Shown here piece after piece: positions 1 through 12,360 of a stretch of 26,310 nt of DNA. Positions within the stretch are counted from its first letter, which is position 1; the number at the start of each line of letters is the position of its first letter. The position numbers and the translations under genes were made by a program. The stretch spans positions 3,786,350 to 3,812,659 of the forward strand of contig BFEA01000067.1 in NCBI GenBank assembly GCA_003427395.1, written 5' to 3'. Below the pieces are notes generated by a model. That model was not told the DNA's origin. It worked only from the letters and a program-made list of their open reading frames with translations, and searched no databases. The DNA is from Chara braunii. Lineage: Eukaryota; Streptophyta; Charophyceae; Charales; Characeae.

Positions 1-187
1 GGATAGGCTGTAGAGTAGATAGGGTGCCTGGCGCCATTCACAAGAGAGAGCTACATTTGGGTTATGCTGTTGGTGTTGCCCTGGTGGGCATGGACATTGA
101 CTCACGATTCTTCTGTATCATTCTCAATGGGATGGTTACTCGGTTCCATGTGCTATCTGCTTTGGCTTTGAATACTTGGACTTCAGT
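1..187 (+). CDS. NUP214: NUP214 exon, last beta-propeller strands (5' partial)
   Basis: Read from base 3 the frame is open to a TGA at 189-191 and encodes IGCRVDRVPGAIHK, then MDIDSRFFCIILNGMVTRFH. It resembles the final blade of the plant NUP214 propeller, where a GLCIDRVS-like stretch is followed by strands of the form FVLVCLTLEGKLVMFNV (recalled). The donor at 188 (GTGATT) is not strong, but it leaves phase 2, exactly what the strong acceptor at 758-759 needs, and gives a GTA valine at the junction. The phase-compatible GT at 143 is a weaker match and would cut the last strand. The 5' edge is open: the exon may start before the window or at one of the AG dinucleotides in bases 5-22. Residues about 1-62 of the window protein. 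Confidence 0.6.
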
Positions 188-2586
188 GTGATTTTGCATT
201 CTGGATTTCTGTGCTTCGTCCACACTCATGTTCCTTGCATATATATATTTAAATATTTTTTATTTTAAATCTTTTTGGCCCGGCCGGGCAAGTGACACCA
301 GGCCACTCTGGTAGCCTAGGAAAAACCTTCATGGGTAATGCTTTTGAGATACGGATCCCCGAAACACTTTCTTGTTGATACTGCGATTTGTCAACGTAGT
401 TGCATGATGTTTTCTATTCTTTTCTCCAGGTGTCATGTGTGGGAAATGTGTTTTGCATGTCTTAACCTGTTGACGGAAGATGACAGCTTCCTTGCGTTCG
501 ATGAATGTGCTGTGTTTATGGACCTTGGTTATGTGCCCCACTTCAGGACGACGCTTGGGAAAGTACCAAGGCGCAAAGCGCTGAATAATCTTTGCAACCC
601 TCTGCATGTGGAATCACATCCCCTTCTGTGTTATAGCCTCAAACAGCGGCAACCCTCTGCATGTCGTGCATGTGCAAATGTAATGTTGGTGAGGTGATGT
701 GCTGATGCTGATTATGTGGTGTGTTTGTGCACACTTCTTAATGAATGAGTTGCTTGCAGATTAGATGAGCACGGACGCTCTACATCAACGATCAGAGAGA
801 CAACTCCATCGATTCCATCAAAGCAAAGAGCAGCTGCTCCAGCAGAGCCATCAGACATGGGGGCAAAAGCACCAATTAGTCGGGTCCCCGATGAAGGGAG
901 GAAACCAGGGATTGCACTGAAAGATGTGGTGTCTGTGCCAGTTGTCGGCTCATCTACTCAAGCAGTGCCTGACAGCGCAGCAGCCTCTTCGATCGCTCTG
1001 CCTGCAGGCATTAGCTCTCCTGCAGGATTGCCTTCCCAAGGATCTGTGACAGCAAGTTCACTTCCTCCTGCTCCGGCGAAGAAAGGCCTGTCGTTGACGC
1101 CAGCAGGCGCACCATCCACGGCGACTGCATCCCTCCCAGCAGCCACTGTTTCTAAAAGTACCACAGCTCAAAAGTCACTGTTCAGCCTTAAGGATTCTGG
1201 AGCAAGCTCTTCCTTTGGCGGCCCTAGTGCTGCCAAGGCACCTTCCGTTTTCACTCCAACTACTAGCTCGCTGTCTAACTTTGGCTCCCAGTTTGGCAGC
1301 TTTGTAAAGCCCATCCCAAGCTCTGGGCAGCCACTGTTTGAGGCTATAACGCAGAAGCTGCCACCTTCACAGCACGATGCATCCGCTTCCCAGTCCACTG
1401 GATTGAGCACTGTGTCAACGACGGATGCTACTTCAAGGCGTATTATTGCCGGGTCAAGCGACGATGATACAGTGGACTCGGGAAGTGGAAGTGTGACAGA
1501 GGATGAGCAGGAACAGGGTCCAGGCGGGGTGGCGGGTGGCCGTGAGGTGGCGGCATATGCATCATCTCTTATGTCACCTGTTATGACAGGTTTGGCAAGT
1601 GTTCAGCCAAGTGGGCAGACTGCAAAGGCCGCCCTCCAAAGCCAGGTTCATGCCAGCAATCCATTTGCGGTGAGAGCTGGTGCATCGGCGTTTAGCCTAC
1701 CTGAGAGGCCTGGCACTGCCGAAGGTCTCACCTTGAAGAATGCCCCTCCCATTCAATCCAATCCAAAAGCAAGTCTTCCTGGATCTGGTATGGCGGCCGC
1801 TTCTGCATCATCAGGGCCTGTTATGCGCCCTGGAATGACTCCAAGTGTCGTGAAGACGCCTGGATTTGGCGTTACATCGACATCAACCTTTTCGCTGTCG
1901 TCCAAGCCTGGTGGGAGCAGCTCAATGGCATGGGGTCAGTCCCCGTCGGTCGCTGCTGGTAAGCAACAACAAGGAAGGGCAGTGGGTTCAGCAATGCCAT
2001 TGGGTCCAGCTGCGCCGTCACTTCGTGGAACAGGTCATTCATCACAAGCTCAGGTGCTCTCACTGAAGTCTCAGAGACGAACTGCAGTGCCTCCACCCAT
2101 CGAGCAAGAGTTTTTGCCAGATTTGGACAAGGTAAGTCAAAGCTCTGTGTTTGGTATTCAGTGGGACGTGAAAACATGGGCCGCAATTGATGTCCAGTGA
2201 GGCAGCATACCTACTGTCATGATTGTTTTGCCTTTCGGTGACTACCGTCTTCCCCCGAACACAACGCACCCTCATTTTGGCTGTGTATCTGGCCGGAAAT
2301 ATAGCTTGTATACATTCATTTTTAGGGTGCGTTATGTTCGGGAGAAGACGGTAGCATTCTCCGTCAAATTGGAAGAGGGACCACTGCGATTGCATTCATG
2401 ATGATTTTCAGACCAAGTGCACATGATACATTTTTTCAATTTTTTGTTATATAGGGAAAAACATTAGTGATGATCTCTCATGCATACTTGCTTCAGTTCA
2501 ACCCTTCTTAGCATGTTATCTGGGAGGCCACGTGGGCCTCTTTTAAAGTTTAGATGGCTTTCTCATGTTGTGAACATTAACAAAAT

Positions 2587-2636
<50 letters not shown>

Positions 2637-5033
2637 CGTAAATCCCGTGTTCTTCTGCTGTCCTCAGCCCTCTCTAATGCTGCTCCTTTTTGTGTTTTCT
2701 CCTTTGTTTGAAGTAATAGTCTGATGTGCAAGGCTCGCCTCTCCTCTTGGGTGCCTTGATTCAGGTACGACAAATGAGCGAAGACCTTGACCGCCTCATC
2801 GGCAGTATTGAGAAAAGACCGGGGACCACTTCCTCGGTGTCCAAGCGCATCTTCATAGGGGATGATGTGGTGGATGTGGAAGAGCAACTAGCAACGTTTT
2901 CACAGGACTTGAAGAAGCTGAAGGTTGGTCATTTTATGTAGGAGCCTGAACTACCCATGTGATATATCATGTATCATTGAGCAATGCAGATCTCTTTGTC
3001 ATTTTCTTCATTTTCCATTTTTGAACCTCTTGCCAGTGTTCATCACCATCTCCACTGACAATCAATCAGTAGGGGCTTATTAGGTTAGTGGAGACAAACA
3101 GATATATAAGAGAAGATGAAGGGAGGAACTCTTAAGAAATTCTTTTAGTTTATCGATAGGGAACATGGGTGTGTGGGTGGTGTGTGGGCGAGTGTTGGCC
3201 TTAGACACTTGCTGTTTTACTCGATGGGGGTCGGGAAAGATGAAAAGGGAGGCGCAGCTACTGGCAAAAAAATGCTCGGTCTGTGTGATAGCAAGGCCCC
3301 AACTTCCGGCCCCACCCTCCTCCTGACTACCACTGTTCGCAAGGGGGCAACATGCAATCCCGTCATTGTGGGGTAGCTATGCTTGCAGGGGTACCCTGTA
3401 TAGCCTTAGGAGTAGTCGTAGGTAGGTAGTGAAATGTGAACTTGAGAGAATTTGAGAGAAAAAAACATAAGGAAGAGAGAAAAAAAGAAAAGGAATGATT
3501 GTCAATAGCAGGGGCAATACAGTGAGCAGTTGACACGTGTGCTAACAATGGGGTACACAGGACGTTTTGAAGCTGTACCCTTTATGGTTCCCTCCTTCCT
3601 CCTTCCCCCACCCCCCCCACCCCACCCCCCACCCCCAACCCCCCAAGGACCATTTCCTAGTTTGTGCCTATCCTCCTTGCCCAGAGCCCATGCTAGTATT
3701 GTCCATATTGGTCCAAGTTTGGCCCAGAGGACACATTCTGTCCTTCGCTCGAGTTTATTTTTTTGAGGGTTCTGGTGTTTTGCTCCCATATCACTGCCGC
3801 ATATCACACAATTTTTCAGGCTTTTGCCTTCTCATCACTGTGATTCACTTCGCGTTTTCCCTGTTCGTTTTTCTTGTACCCCTTTGGCTGAGTTTTCTGT
3901 AATTCCATTCAAAAGATTTGAGGCTCCTAGGCAAAGGTTGTGATGAGATGGGAGGGTAGGTCCCCATGCCCCTTGGACCAGGCTAGGCTGAATGGATTAC
4001 TGAGATCTCTGCTTGCCAGGCCTCACCGAGTCACCGCCATCATGCAATCATAATACTGAAATGACCGAACGAATCATTTACGAGCTCGACTGCTTAGGTT
4101 GTCAGTCAATGTCTCTGTCAATTCTTATCACAATGTTAATGAATATGTGAAGGACTATGGGTCTCGCTCCACTACTGTCCACTGTACAAAATTATGGACA
4201 GCTCGTGGACAGTTATGGGAGCGTACAAAAATCATGGAAACGCGGCATCGCTCCACTTGCTGTACACTATACAACACCCAAATTCGTGAGTTCCCTACGA
4301 GACACGGGCGCAGCACTACAAGGCACAGCCTCGATAGCATTTTGTACGCCCAAACTCCAGGCTCGTTGTCCAAAAAGGCGGAAGTTCTGTGGGCTCGTAC
4401 GAGGACCGTCCACAAAAGTACTCGTGTAGGCTGGAGCTATACAAAATGGACAGTCGATTTCCACGGTATTTCTGACAAATGTCCAAGCCATTTTGCACGC
4501 GGATAATGGACGGTAAGTGGAGCGACGTCCCACTGTCCATTTTCGTACAGTGGACGGTAGTGGAGTGAGGCCCTATGCAAGGTCAAATCTTCCCCTGCGG
4601 ATGTTTGTGTGTGGTGGAACATGCATGCACACAGCCAGAGTGGGTGTGTACACTGTGTAGAGTGGGTTTTATGGCTGTGGCAGAATAGTTTCTCAGTTTC
4701 ACTGCCATTCTTGTCAGGGGTTTGGAACGGCAGACTGGTAGGATTGCAGAGTTGGTGTGAGAAAAGCTGACTGCTTTTCTCAGGGGTATTGCGAACTCTG
4801 GCTGATGTGGTTTTGGGCCGACAGTCTGTTAGGATTGCAGGGCTGCTGTGAGAAAAACCAACCACTTTTCTCAGGGGTATTGTGAACTGCGGGCGAAGTG
4901 GTTAGTCCTTATCCACCTGTCAATCGCGCCCTGGGCAGACTGTTGGGGTCCCAATTCCTGGTTCGATGAGACAGTCTGGTTGAGTCATCCTATTTCTGTG
5001 AAGTTTTGTATAACAAACACGACAACACACACC

Positions 5034-5074
<41 letters not shown>

Positions 5075-6157
5075 NAGCAGCACACTTGCACATATTGTGA
5101 CATAGAGCGCACTTTGTGAAACAAAAGGCAAAAATAACAAACTAAAAAACAAGACAAACATGAAGGGCACACTGAAACCATTCAGTTTTCTCATTCTTAT
5201 ATATCGTCAAATAGAACTGCCCGGTAAACCGTAGGCAGAGAGGGAGAAGAGGACAACAAACGAGGGGCTGTGACAAACTGTTTCGTCGGACTTTCACCGA
5301 TGCTGGCTTGTGATGGGGTGATATAATTTTCAATGATTCAATCCATAAGAAAAAAAACAGAGGGAAACGCCAAGTGCCAAGTCACCTGTCTGCCACCAAA
5401 GCATACAACTCCAGCCTGCCCCACATACCAGGCACCAATCCAACCATTCATGCGAACATTGGTGGAGAACAAAAGGCGAAGTCCTTAACAAATTACCTTA
5501 CACAAACCACAGTGCACCACAACACAGAACGCTCTACCAACAAGAAAACACCGACCAAACCTCCCAATCCATACAAAAAAAAAATAGAGGGAAGTGCCAT
5601 GTGTGTGTGTGTGTATGTGTGCATCTGCCCACCTAAGAAGTCCACAACAATGGGTGTAGGGAAAATAGCCGTCGGCGTTGAGAAAATGCAAGCGTTTCCT
5701 ACAATTAGGGTCATATGAATCCACCGTTTTTCAGCCATTTTCTTTTCCTGAATGCTATGCCAGTGATTTCGGCCAGCTGCATGCTCGAAGTGCTGGTGAT
5801 GGGCTCGCCTTTGGGACCTAGCCCCCCCCCTGCATAAGGAGGTACCCCTTTGCCAAGTTCCTTAGAGAGAGTTGTCTTCCGCCCCTAGGTATTCTCTACC
5901 TACCTACCTGTGTCAGTTTGAGGTACAGGCACACAGGTATTATTAGTTTTTCGAGCTTTTCTTGGAAGCATGGCATGGATTACTTGTTCATAGCACCTAG
6001 TCCTAGGATGTTAGCTCAGAGCGCTTTCTCCAGTCCTCCTAACCTTGCATCCTTGAACCGATCACCATTTTTCGGCTAATCTAGCCTTCTCCGTCTCTCC
6101 GGACAACCTTCTTTTTTCCACTGGCATTTCTTTTCTTTTCTTTTTTCTTTCTTCTTT

Positions 6158-6189
<32 letters not shown>

Positions 6190-7525
6190 TTTTTTTTGAC
6201 AGAACCTATCGGTTCTGGCTCCTTTTCCATTCTGGGGAGCGTCAGTCCGGTTCCTGTTTCACCGGCACGTCAAAAGAATTTACAACAAATACTCACTCAC
6301 GCTCCTTCCCTTTATGGTTGGAAGGCCCGAAGGACGGCATTGATTACTTCTCATGGGAAGGATGTACCATCCTTCACCCCTGCCTAGGTTGACCTGATCC
6401 ATGTGCTTAGGGCGAATGGTGTTGCTCCGTCCTACTCTGTTGTTTACTGATAGTAACCTTCCTATGGAGGCTGTCTCTAAAGGGTTCCTCTCAGCTACTT
6501 GGCTATGTGAATGATCTGAACTGCTGGAGCCGCAAGTTTGGTATTCCTCTGCGTCCTATACTAGTCTTTAAGCCCTATAGGCTTAGGCCTTGATATAACT
6601 TTATCTCCTAGTCTGCTATACTCGGTAAAACCTCTTGTTACTATAGCTCCTTGGGTAGCTGTGGAATGAAACCAGCTCTACTCAAGACTGTCAAGTGGGC
6701 TTCCTATCCTGTTAGCTGGAAATAGTGAGTGTTTGAGGGTGTAAAAAGATGGATGGGAACTTGGAAGGCATTTTACTGAGATTTGTCGTTATGATATTGG
6801 AGCAGGGTGGGAGGGTATGTTTTAATAAGGAAGGGTTAAGGGTTTTAGTGGTCACTCCGGGCAATATGGGACTGGGGATGGGAATAGTTTTCAGGGGACT
6901 TGGAGGGTGGCTGATGTGGGTATATCTGGCCCTAGGCCCCCCCTTATGTATTGACCAATCCCTTTTTTGCTGCCTCTTAAACCACTCTTCTTTTAGGAGC
7001 AACTGGCTCGTCTCCTTTGGAGTCTATGTCGTTTTAGGCCACAGGGATATTCAAGAAACCCCACTGACACATGGGTGGATGAAATGTGTGCATGATTGTT
7101 GCAGGAAATGTCCGAGGAGATGTGGCTTGATCTTGGTGATCTTCAAGACCGTACTATGCAGGGTAGGCCCTTCATATATTTCCTTGTCTTGATCAATACA
7201 TTCCGAGTCACTTTTGTGGTGGGGTATAGATAGAGCGATGTTTCACTACTGCAAAGTCGGCAGATTTGACGTTCATGGCTTACTTCGACTTTGTTGTGAT
7301 TTTGGCTCATATTATCAACTCTCTGTTACATCTCTGGGGTCTGAAGCATCTTGCCGCTAACAGAAGTCAGAGAGCAGGATTCACTTGCCTGCCCGTAGCA
7401 ATGTGGCTAGGCAAGGCGGGTTGAGATAATGAAAAGACACAGCAACATCCACGTGATGGACTTGCCTGGCCCTAGCGATATGTTATGGGTCAGATATGAA
7501 GTCACCTCATCAGAGAGTGAGGAGG

Positions 7526-7594
<69 letters not shown>

Positions 7595-7660
7595 GGTCTG
7601 CAGTTGAGTGTGGAAGAATGAGAGGAAAGAAATAACTTCAAATAAGTTACGGATAACATG

Positions 7661-7704
<44 letters not shown>

Positions 7705-9317
7705 GGTGTGTGTGTATTTTGGTCTGCAGTTAGAGCGTGGAAGGTCCATCTCCAGAGCCTTTTGGAGCAGAATCTTGATGAGCGGCATGGTCTTCTGTGG
7801 GATGCCCAGAGATTAGATCCATCAATGGAAGCACAGCGGAAATCGGTTATGAAGAAGTATGAGGTTGGTCCTACATATTCTCCACGTAGTTCATCGTCAA
7901 GATGATGGGAGCATGCCTCACGCTTTGAGGAATGCGTCATTTTTCTAACTTCTTGTTGTCTCATGTTAGTCAAAGGTTTTGTTTATCTTCTCGTTATCGT
8001 GGAAGGGTGCCTTCGACAAACACCTTGAATTTGTAAGACATGGACTCATCTGCTCCCCATCTCTGAGTACCTGAAGATGTAGGCTCTACTTCATTTCTGA
8101 AACTTCTTACCCATGTAATGATGCTTTTGGCCTTCCATTCTATCAAAAATGCTGTGTCTTCTTTTAAGTTTTTTATAGTTTTTGACTTTTAAGTTTTAAC
8201 TCGGGTTGGAATTGTGCCACGAGTCTGAGGCAAAAGTGGTTTGCATTGTTATTCTGCATAACATAATTTTTGTCAGATTTATTTTTATTATTATTATTTT
8301 TTAATGACACGGGCATTTCCGGACCTGCTTACCGGTCCGGACCGTCCAGAGCCATGCATGTCCGGAGGTCTGGACGTATGGACCTGACCGGACATGCGTT
8401 GTCCGGGTCCGGGTCTGGGTCCGGTGTAACCAACTGAGTTTCCCCGCGTTTTCCGAACTTTTCGGGGTTATGCAGAGGCGCGGCAGTTGGGTGTTGTGGG
8501 CCCGTTCAAAAAACAAAAAGAAAAACGAAAGACCAAGTCGGGGAAGGCCGTGCACAAAGTTATGCTCACACCAATACTTACAAGAAAGTATCTAACTACT
8601 ATTGTGGCCAGTTTCAGGTCTTCGTTGTTCGTCGTGTTTTTGTGTTCTTTCTTTTTTTTTGTTCTGGTGCCCTGCCAGGGAGGCATGGCGCAGTCCAGGG
8701 GCTGCTGACACTTTGGGGTGTAGGGCATGCCCACACTTGAGCCTTCTTTCCCGCCCTAAGTTCAGTTTCAATTTGTTTTTTCTTTTTTCTTCTTCCGTCG
8801 ATCTGACACCACTGCCAGAACGTCCTCACTCAGGGCATACTCGCACAACAACTTCGGGGTAGGTATCTACCTGGTATCACGTCCAAATGGGTGTTTTTTT
8901 TTTTTCTTTTTTTTTTTCTTTTTTGTGGTTGTAAGCGCGTCGGTTGTTGAAAGTCTGGCCGTGCTTTTTTTGTTTCCCTCTTTTTTCAGAAGAGTACCAG
9001 AAAAGAAACAAAATGGACCCCAGGCTCGGCAAAACTTGGTGTGTGAAAATCAGGGTCTGTAAACACAGGCTCAGAGGTAGTGTTGGTTTAACGGGCTGCT
9101 CTGTATTGTTGCTCTTCTGGTCATGTCTGTGTGCTTTTCAATTCGGCTCGTGGTATTCAGTGCTATTCACTCTCCATAGGAATCTGTTTTTCTGTTCTTT
9201 CTTTGCCAAATCCATTTGACGAATGCATTCGCACTCAGAGAATGTGTGCCTGCAAGCCAACATGCATGTGAGTTGCATGGCGGAAATAGGCAGTCCCAAC
9301 TTTTCTCTGTGCTCTGA

Positions 9318-9374
<57 letters not shown>

Positions 9375-9422
9375 GTCAGATTCGCTATGCACTAAAAAGA
9401 ACATGACTAAGTAGTAAGTTTG

Positions 9423-9466
<44 letters not shown>

Positions 9467-10742
9467 ATGTTGTTTTCACCAGACTGTAAAAGAACAGCTG
9501 GGAGATCTACATAATCATCTTCAAGTGCTTGAGTTGAAGTACCGCCAAACTCAGCAGATGCTAAATCGTCCTGGGCATGGGAGGCAAGGAAGGCAAAAGG
9601 CTGCAGGAGCAGCATTGTCAATGTAAGACTTCTCTTCATCCCTCTTGGATATTACCAGATCGATGTGAAATTGTGAGCCAATCTCTAAATTGTTTTCCAT
9701 CCAGCTATGCTTAATCACTTGCAAAGCTGTCACTTGAGCATCCACATTTTACAAGGCACATTCAGCAGCATGCCATTTGGGGGGCAAATGGCAGAGGGCG
9801 TAAGTCCCAAGGTCTTTTTCTGGAATGTCACAGAAATGATTATGCTGATGATTGGCACGGCTCTTTGTCCATGATGGAAATCATCATGGCGAGCATGAGA
9901 TTCTTTGTATGCCACAGAAAGTAGGACTATGCTGACTGGGATTCGCCGTTTGCAATTGTCAAGAAAAAAAAAAATAATAATAATAGTGAAAGAACTGTGA
10001 GGATCATGGTTCTCTTTATGCAGAAAGAGCAGTGCCCAAATTTCTCTGGCATAGAAATTATCTCCCTATTTCCTGTTTGCGATGTCAAGATCGTGATGCT
10101 TTTTTTGTGTCAGCACAAAACGCATTCTCGTGAGACGAAATGAGCACGTGATCGAGACTGTTTAGGAGGATGAGGAGGTGATGAGGAGGTGATGAGGTTG
10201 CAGAGTGGAGGGGAGATGGAGACTGTTTAGGAGGAAGAGGAGGGGATGAGGTTGCAGAGCGGAGGGGAGATGGAAGTAATGGGGCTTTTGGAGGATGTCG
10301 TTTCCCATCTCTGACGTTTACAGGTGAACTTTGATGCAGAGAAAAAAAACAGCCAGTTGAGGAGTTGGTGGTGGAATGTCTGTACGAAAACGGTAGTAGT
10401 TGTGTATTGCTCTGTGCTGTTGTAGTGTGTGTGGCGACTTCACTTTGTCTTCCCGTGTGTTCCTGCTCGATGTGCTCGATGTCTTCATGCGGTGAGTCAT
10501 GGTTGCATCCCTGCCGACCGCCGACAGTATTGCAGCCGACCAGTAGGGCTGACCGGTCGGCGGTCTGCCGACTAGTCGGAAAACAACCATCCACTAATTT
10601 TTTTTCAGATCTGAGTTGGAAGCTGTACTGCGCTTAGCTGAGTACAGCCCAAATCCGCTGAGAAACTTTTGGGGTTGGGGGTGGGGTGTATNNNNNNNNN
10701 NNNNNNNNNNNNNNNNNNNNNNNNNNNNNNNNNNNNNNNNNT

Positions 10743-10776
<34 letters not shown>

Positions 10777-12015
10777 GTGGGGGGGGTTGTTGGGGGGGGG
10801 TTGGGGGGGTTTTGGGGGGTTTTTGGGGGTTTGGGCCCCCCCCCCCCACCCCCCACCCCCCCCCAATTTTTTTATTTTTTTATTTTTTTTCCGGGTTGGC
10901 GACGACCCCGACCGGTACCTGCCGACCAGCCGACCGGTCGGCGGGTCGGCAGTCGACCAGTCAAGGGTCGCCGACGGTCGGCGTGTGCAACGCTGGGGTG
11001 AGTTGAATTATGTTATTGGCCTTATGGCATGTTGTGGTGACTGTATAGGATGGGTGACTGTTGAAAACTCTTGGTAAAGTCAAAGCGAAAGCAAAAAAAA
11101 TCAGGACAAAGACAAATGTTAGAGGAGGAGACGGAAGAAAAAGTACGAGGAGGAGCAGAAGGAGAGAGGAAGAGGATCATGAGAAGAAGCAGGATGAGGA
11201 CTGAGGTTGAAGAAAAGGATAATGAAGAGTGAATGGATGACAACAACAACAAAAGAGAAGATGAAGGGGAAGAACAAGTACCCGCAACAAAGGTAACACA
11301 TGCTGGAAGTACTCAGTGTGACTGACTGCTGATTTTGTTCTGCGGATAAAATACGGAATACAAGCCAGTCTTTCATTTTTCACTGGGCATAAGCAGGCCA
11401 TCTGCCGATCATATTCTGTTGATAAAATATGTCGATAAAATACTGGATTTCAATCTCAAAAAGCTAAGGAAATCAGCCTCTTATTAGTATCGCTATTTTG
11501 TTGTTGTTGTTGGGCATCAACAGGCAATCGCTGCCGTCCGCGCAGTCTCTTTACAGTACAGTGAATTCTTATCTGGGAATCGCAGAAGGCCTTGCCAACC
11601 GTCTTTCTGTGCAGATGGATCAACTGGGCTTGAAGCAGTCGCCATCAACTCCAGTTAGGAGGGCGTCTGCGCAAGCTGTTCTCCAAGCAATCGGTGCATC
11701 TCCAGAAAAAACATCTCCATCATTGTCATCAGTATCAACATCAGAGCGCTCCTCGTCACCGATGAGGAGAGGGTGCCGTTTCCCACGGGCGCAGATCTCT
11801 CGAGCGGGCGGGGCTGTCATTGGGCGAGCCTCTGCGATCATGGCAGATGATGATGAGCTTGAAGAATCCTGCAGTGAGGCTGGAGAAACTCTCTCACAGG
11901 TGTCATCGGTTATGGAAACTCCTCAGACTGCAAGTCGCCGACGTGAACAGGTTAGAGAGGTATGTGCTTCTGATGCACTCATGACGATTCCGAACATCTT
12001 TGCAGCTACGCGCGC

Positions 12016-12079
<64 letters not shown>

Positions 12080-12279
12080 TCCAACTCGGAGGATAGAAAC
12101 GCTATGTGCTCTCCACTATTTTATGTGGTACACCAGGAGCGGGTGTAATCAATCCTATGCTCCTACCCGCATTTCACTCGCCTTTCTCTTTTACTTATGT
12201 CCTAGCTATGTCCACTAAGGCAATTCCCATGATATGACAACCCTCTTATGGATGCTCATTTAAATTGAATATTGTCAAA

Positions 12280-12360
<81 letters not shown>

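Larger units (their letters stand above)
2132..2764 (+). other. intron with foldback element and T tract
   Basis: 633 bp, phase 0, consensus donor GTAAGT and acceptor GATTCAG. It contains the 113-bp foldback at 2242-2354 and a 49-base T tract at 2588-2636. Branch-point and polypyrimidine signals (CTCCTTTGTTTG) lie between the T tract and the acceptor. Confidence 0.85.
2924..7104 (+). other. 4.2-kb intron with element insertions
   Basis: Phase 0 intron, GTTGGT donor and TTGCAG acceptor. Contents in order: unassigned sequence (2924-3600), a C-rich tract (3603-3645), unassigned sequence to 4154, a foldback element (4155-4577), a twofold tandem repeat (4726-4904), an (AG)n tract ending in one N (5037-5075), AC-rich unassigned sequence (5100-5750), a plastid 23S rRNA fragment (5755-6120), a T/C tract (6127-6197), and unassigned sequence to 7104. 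Bases 6198-6740 are unlike their surroundings and might be more organellar DNA, but I cannot identify them. No intact ORF with a recognisable domain was seen. Confidence 0.75.
7163..7729 (+). other. intron with two (GT)n arrays and a duplicated acceptor
   Basis: 567 bp, phase 1. (TG)n at 7529-7590 and 7662-7702 (plus 7706-7715) are each followed by a TTTTGGTCTGCAG-type acceptor, at 7591-7603 and 7717-7729. The second is used by the reading frame; the first leads to an early stop. Confidence 0.85.
7864..9482 (+). other. 1.6-kb intron with mobile-element copy and (GT)n arrays
   Basis: Phase 0, GTTGGT donor, TTCACCAG acceptor. It holds a TTAA-type element (about 8427-9091), a GC-rich cluster of CCGGAC-type motifs just upstream (8310-8425), T-rich tracts (8890-8923) and two (TG)n arrays (9319-9373, 9425-9462). 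Bases 7900-8300 show nothing recognisable. Confidence 0.85.
9623..11523 (+). other. 1.9-kb intron containing an assembly gap
   Basis: Phase 2, consensus GTAAGA donor and ATCAACAG acceptor. It contains a twofold tandem repeat (10154-10274), two clusters of CCGACCGGTCGG-like palindromes (10510-10582 and 10904-10990) and a 50-N gap in G-rich sequence (10692-10741). Bases 9640-10150 and 11000-11520 are unassigned. Confidence 0.85.

Noticed and set aside
338-697. 119-codon ORF in the first intron
   Set aside because: No domain, its ends do not form splice-compatible junctions with neighbours, and the flanking exons already join in phase.
5755-6120. Functional rRNA gene
   Set aside because: Short fragment, conserved hairpin deleted, antisense inside an intron.
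10085-10594. 169-codon minus-strand ORF
   Set aside because: It covers the AG-rich tandem repeat and palindromes; low-complexity Pro/Ser translation only.
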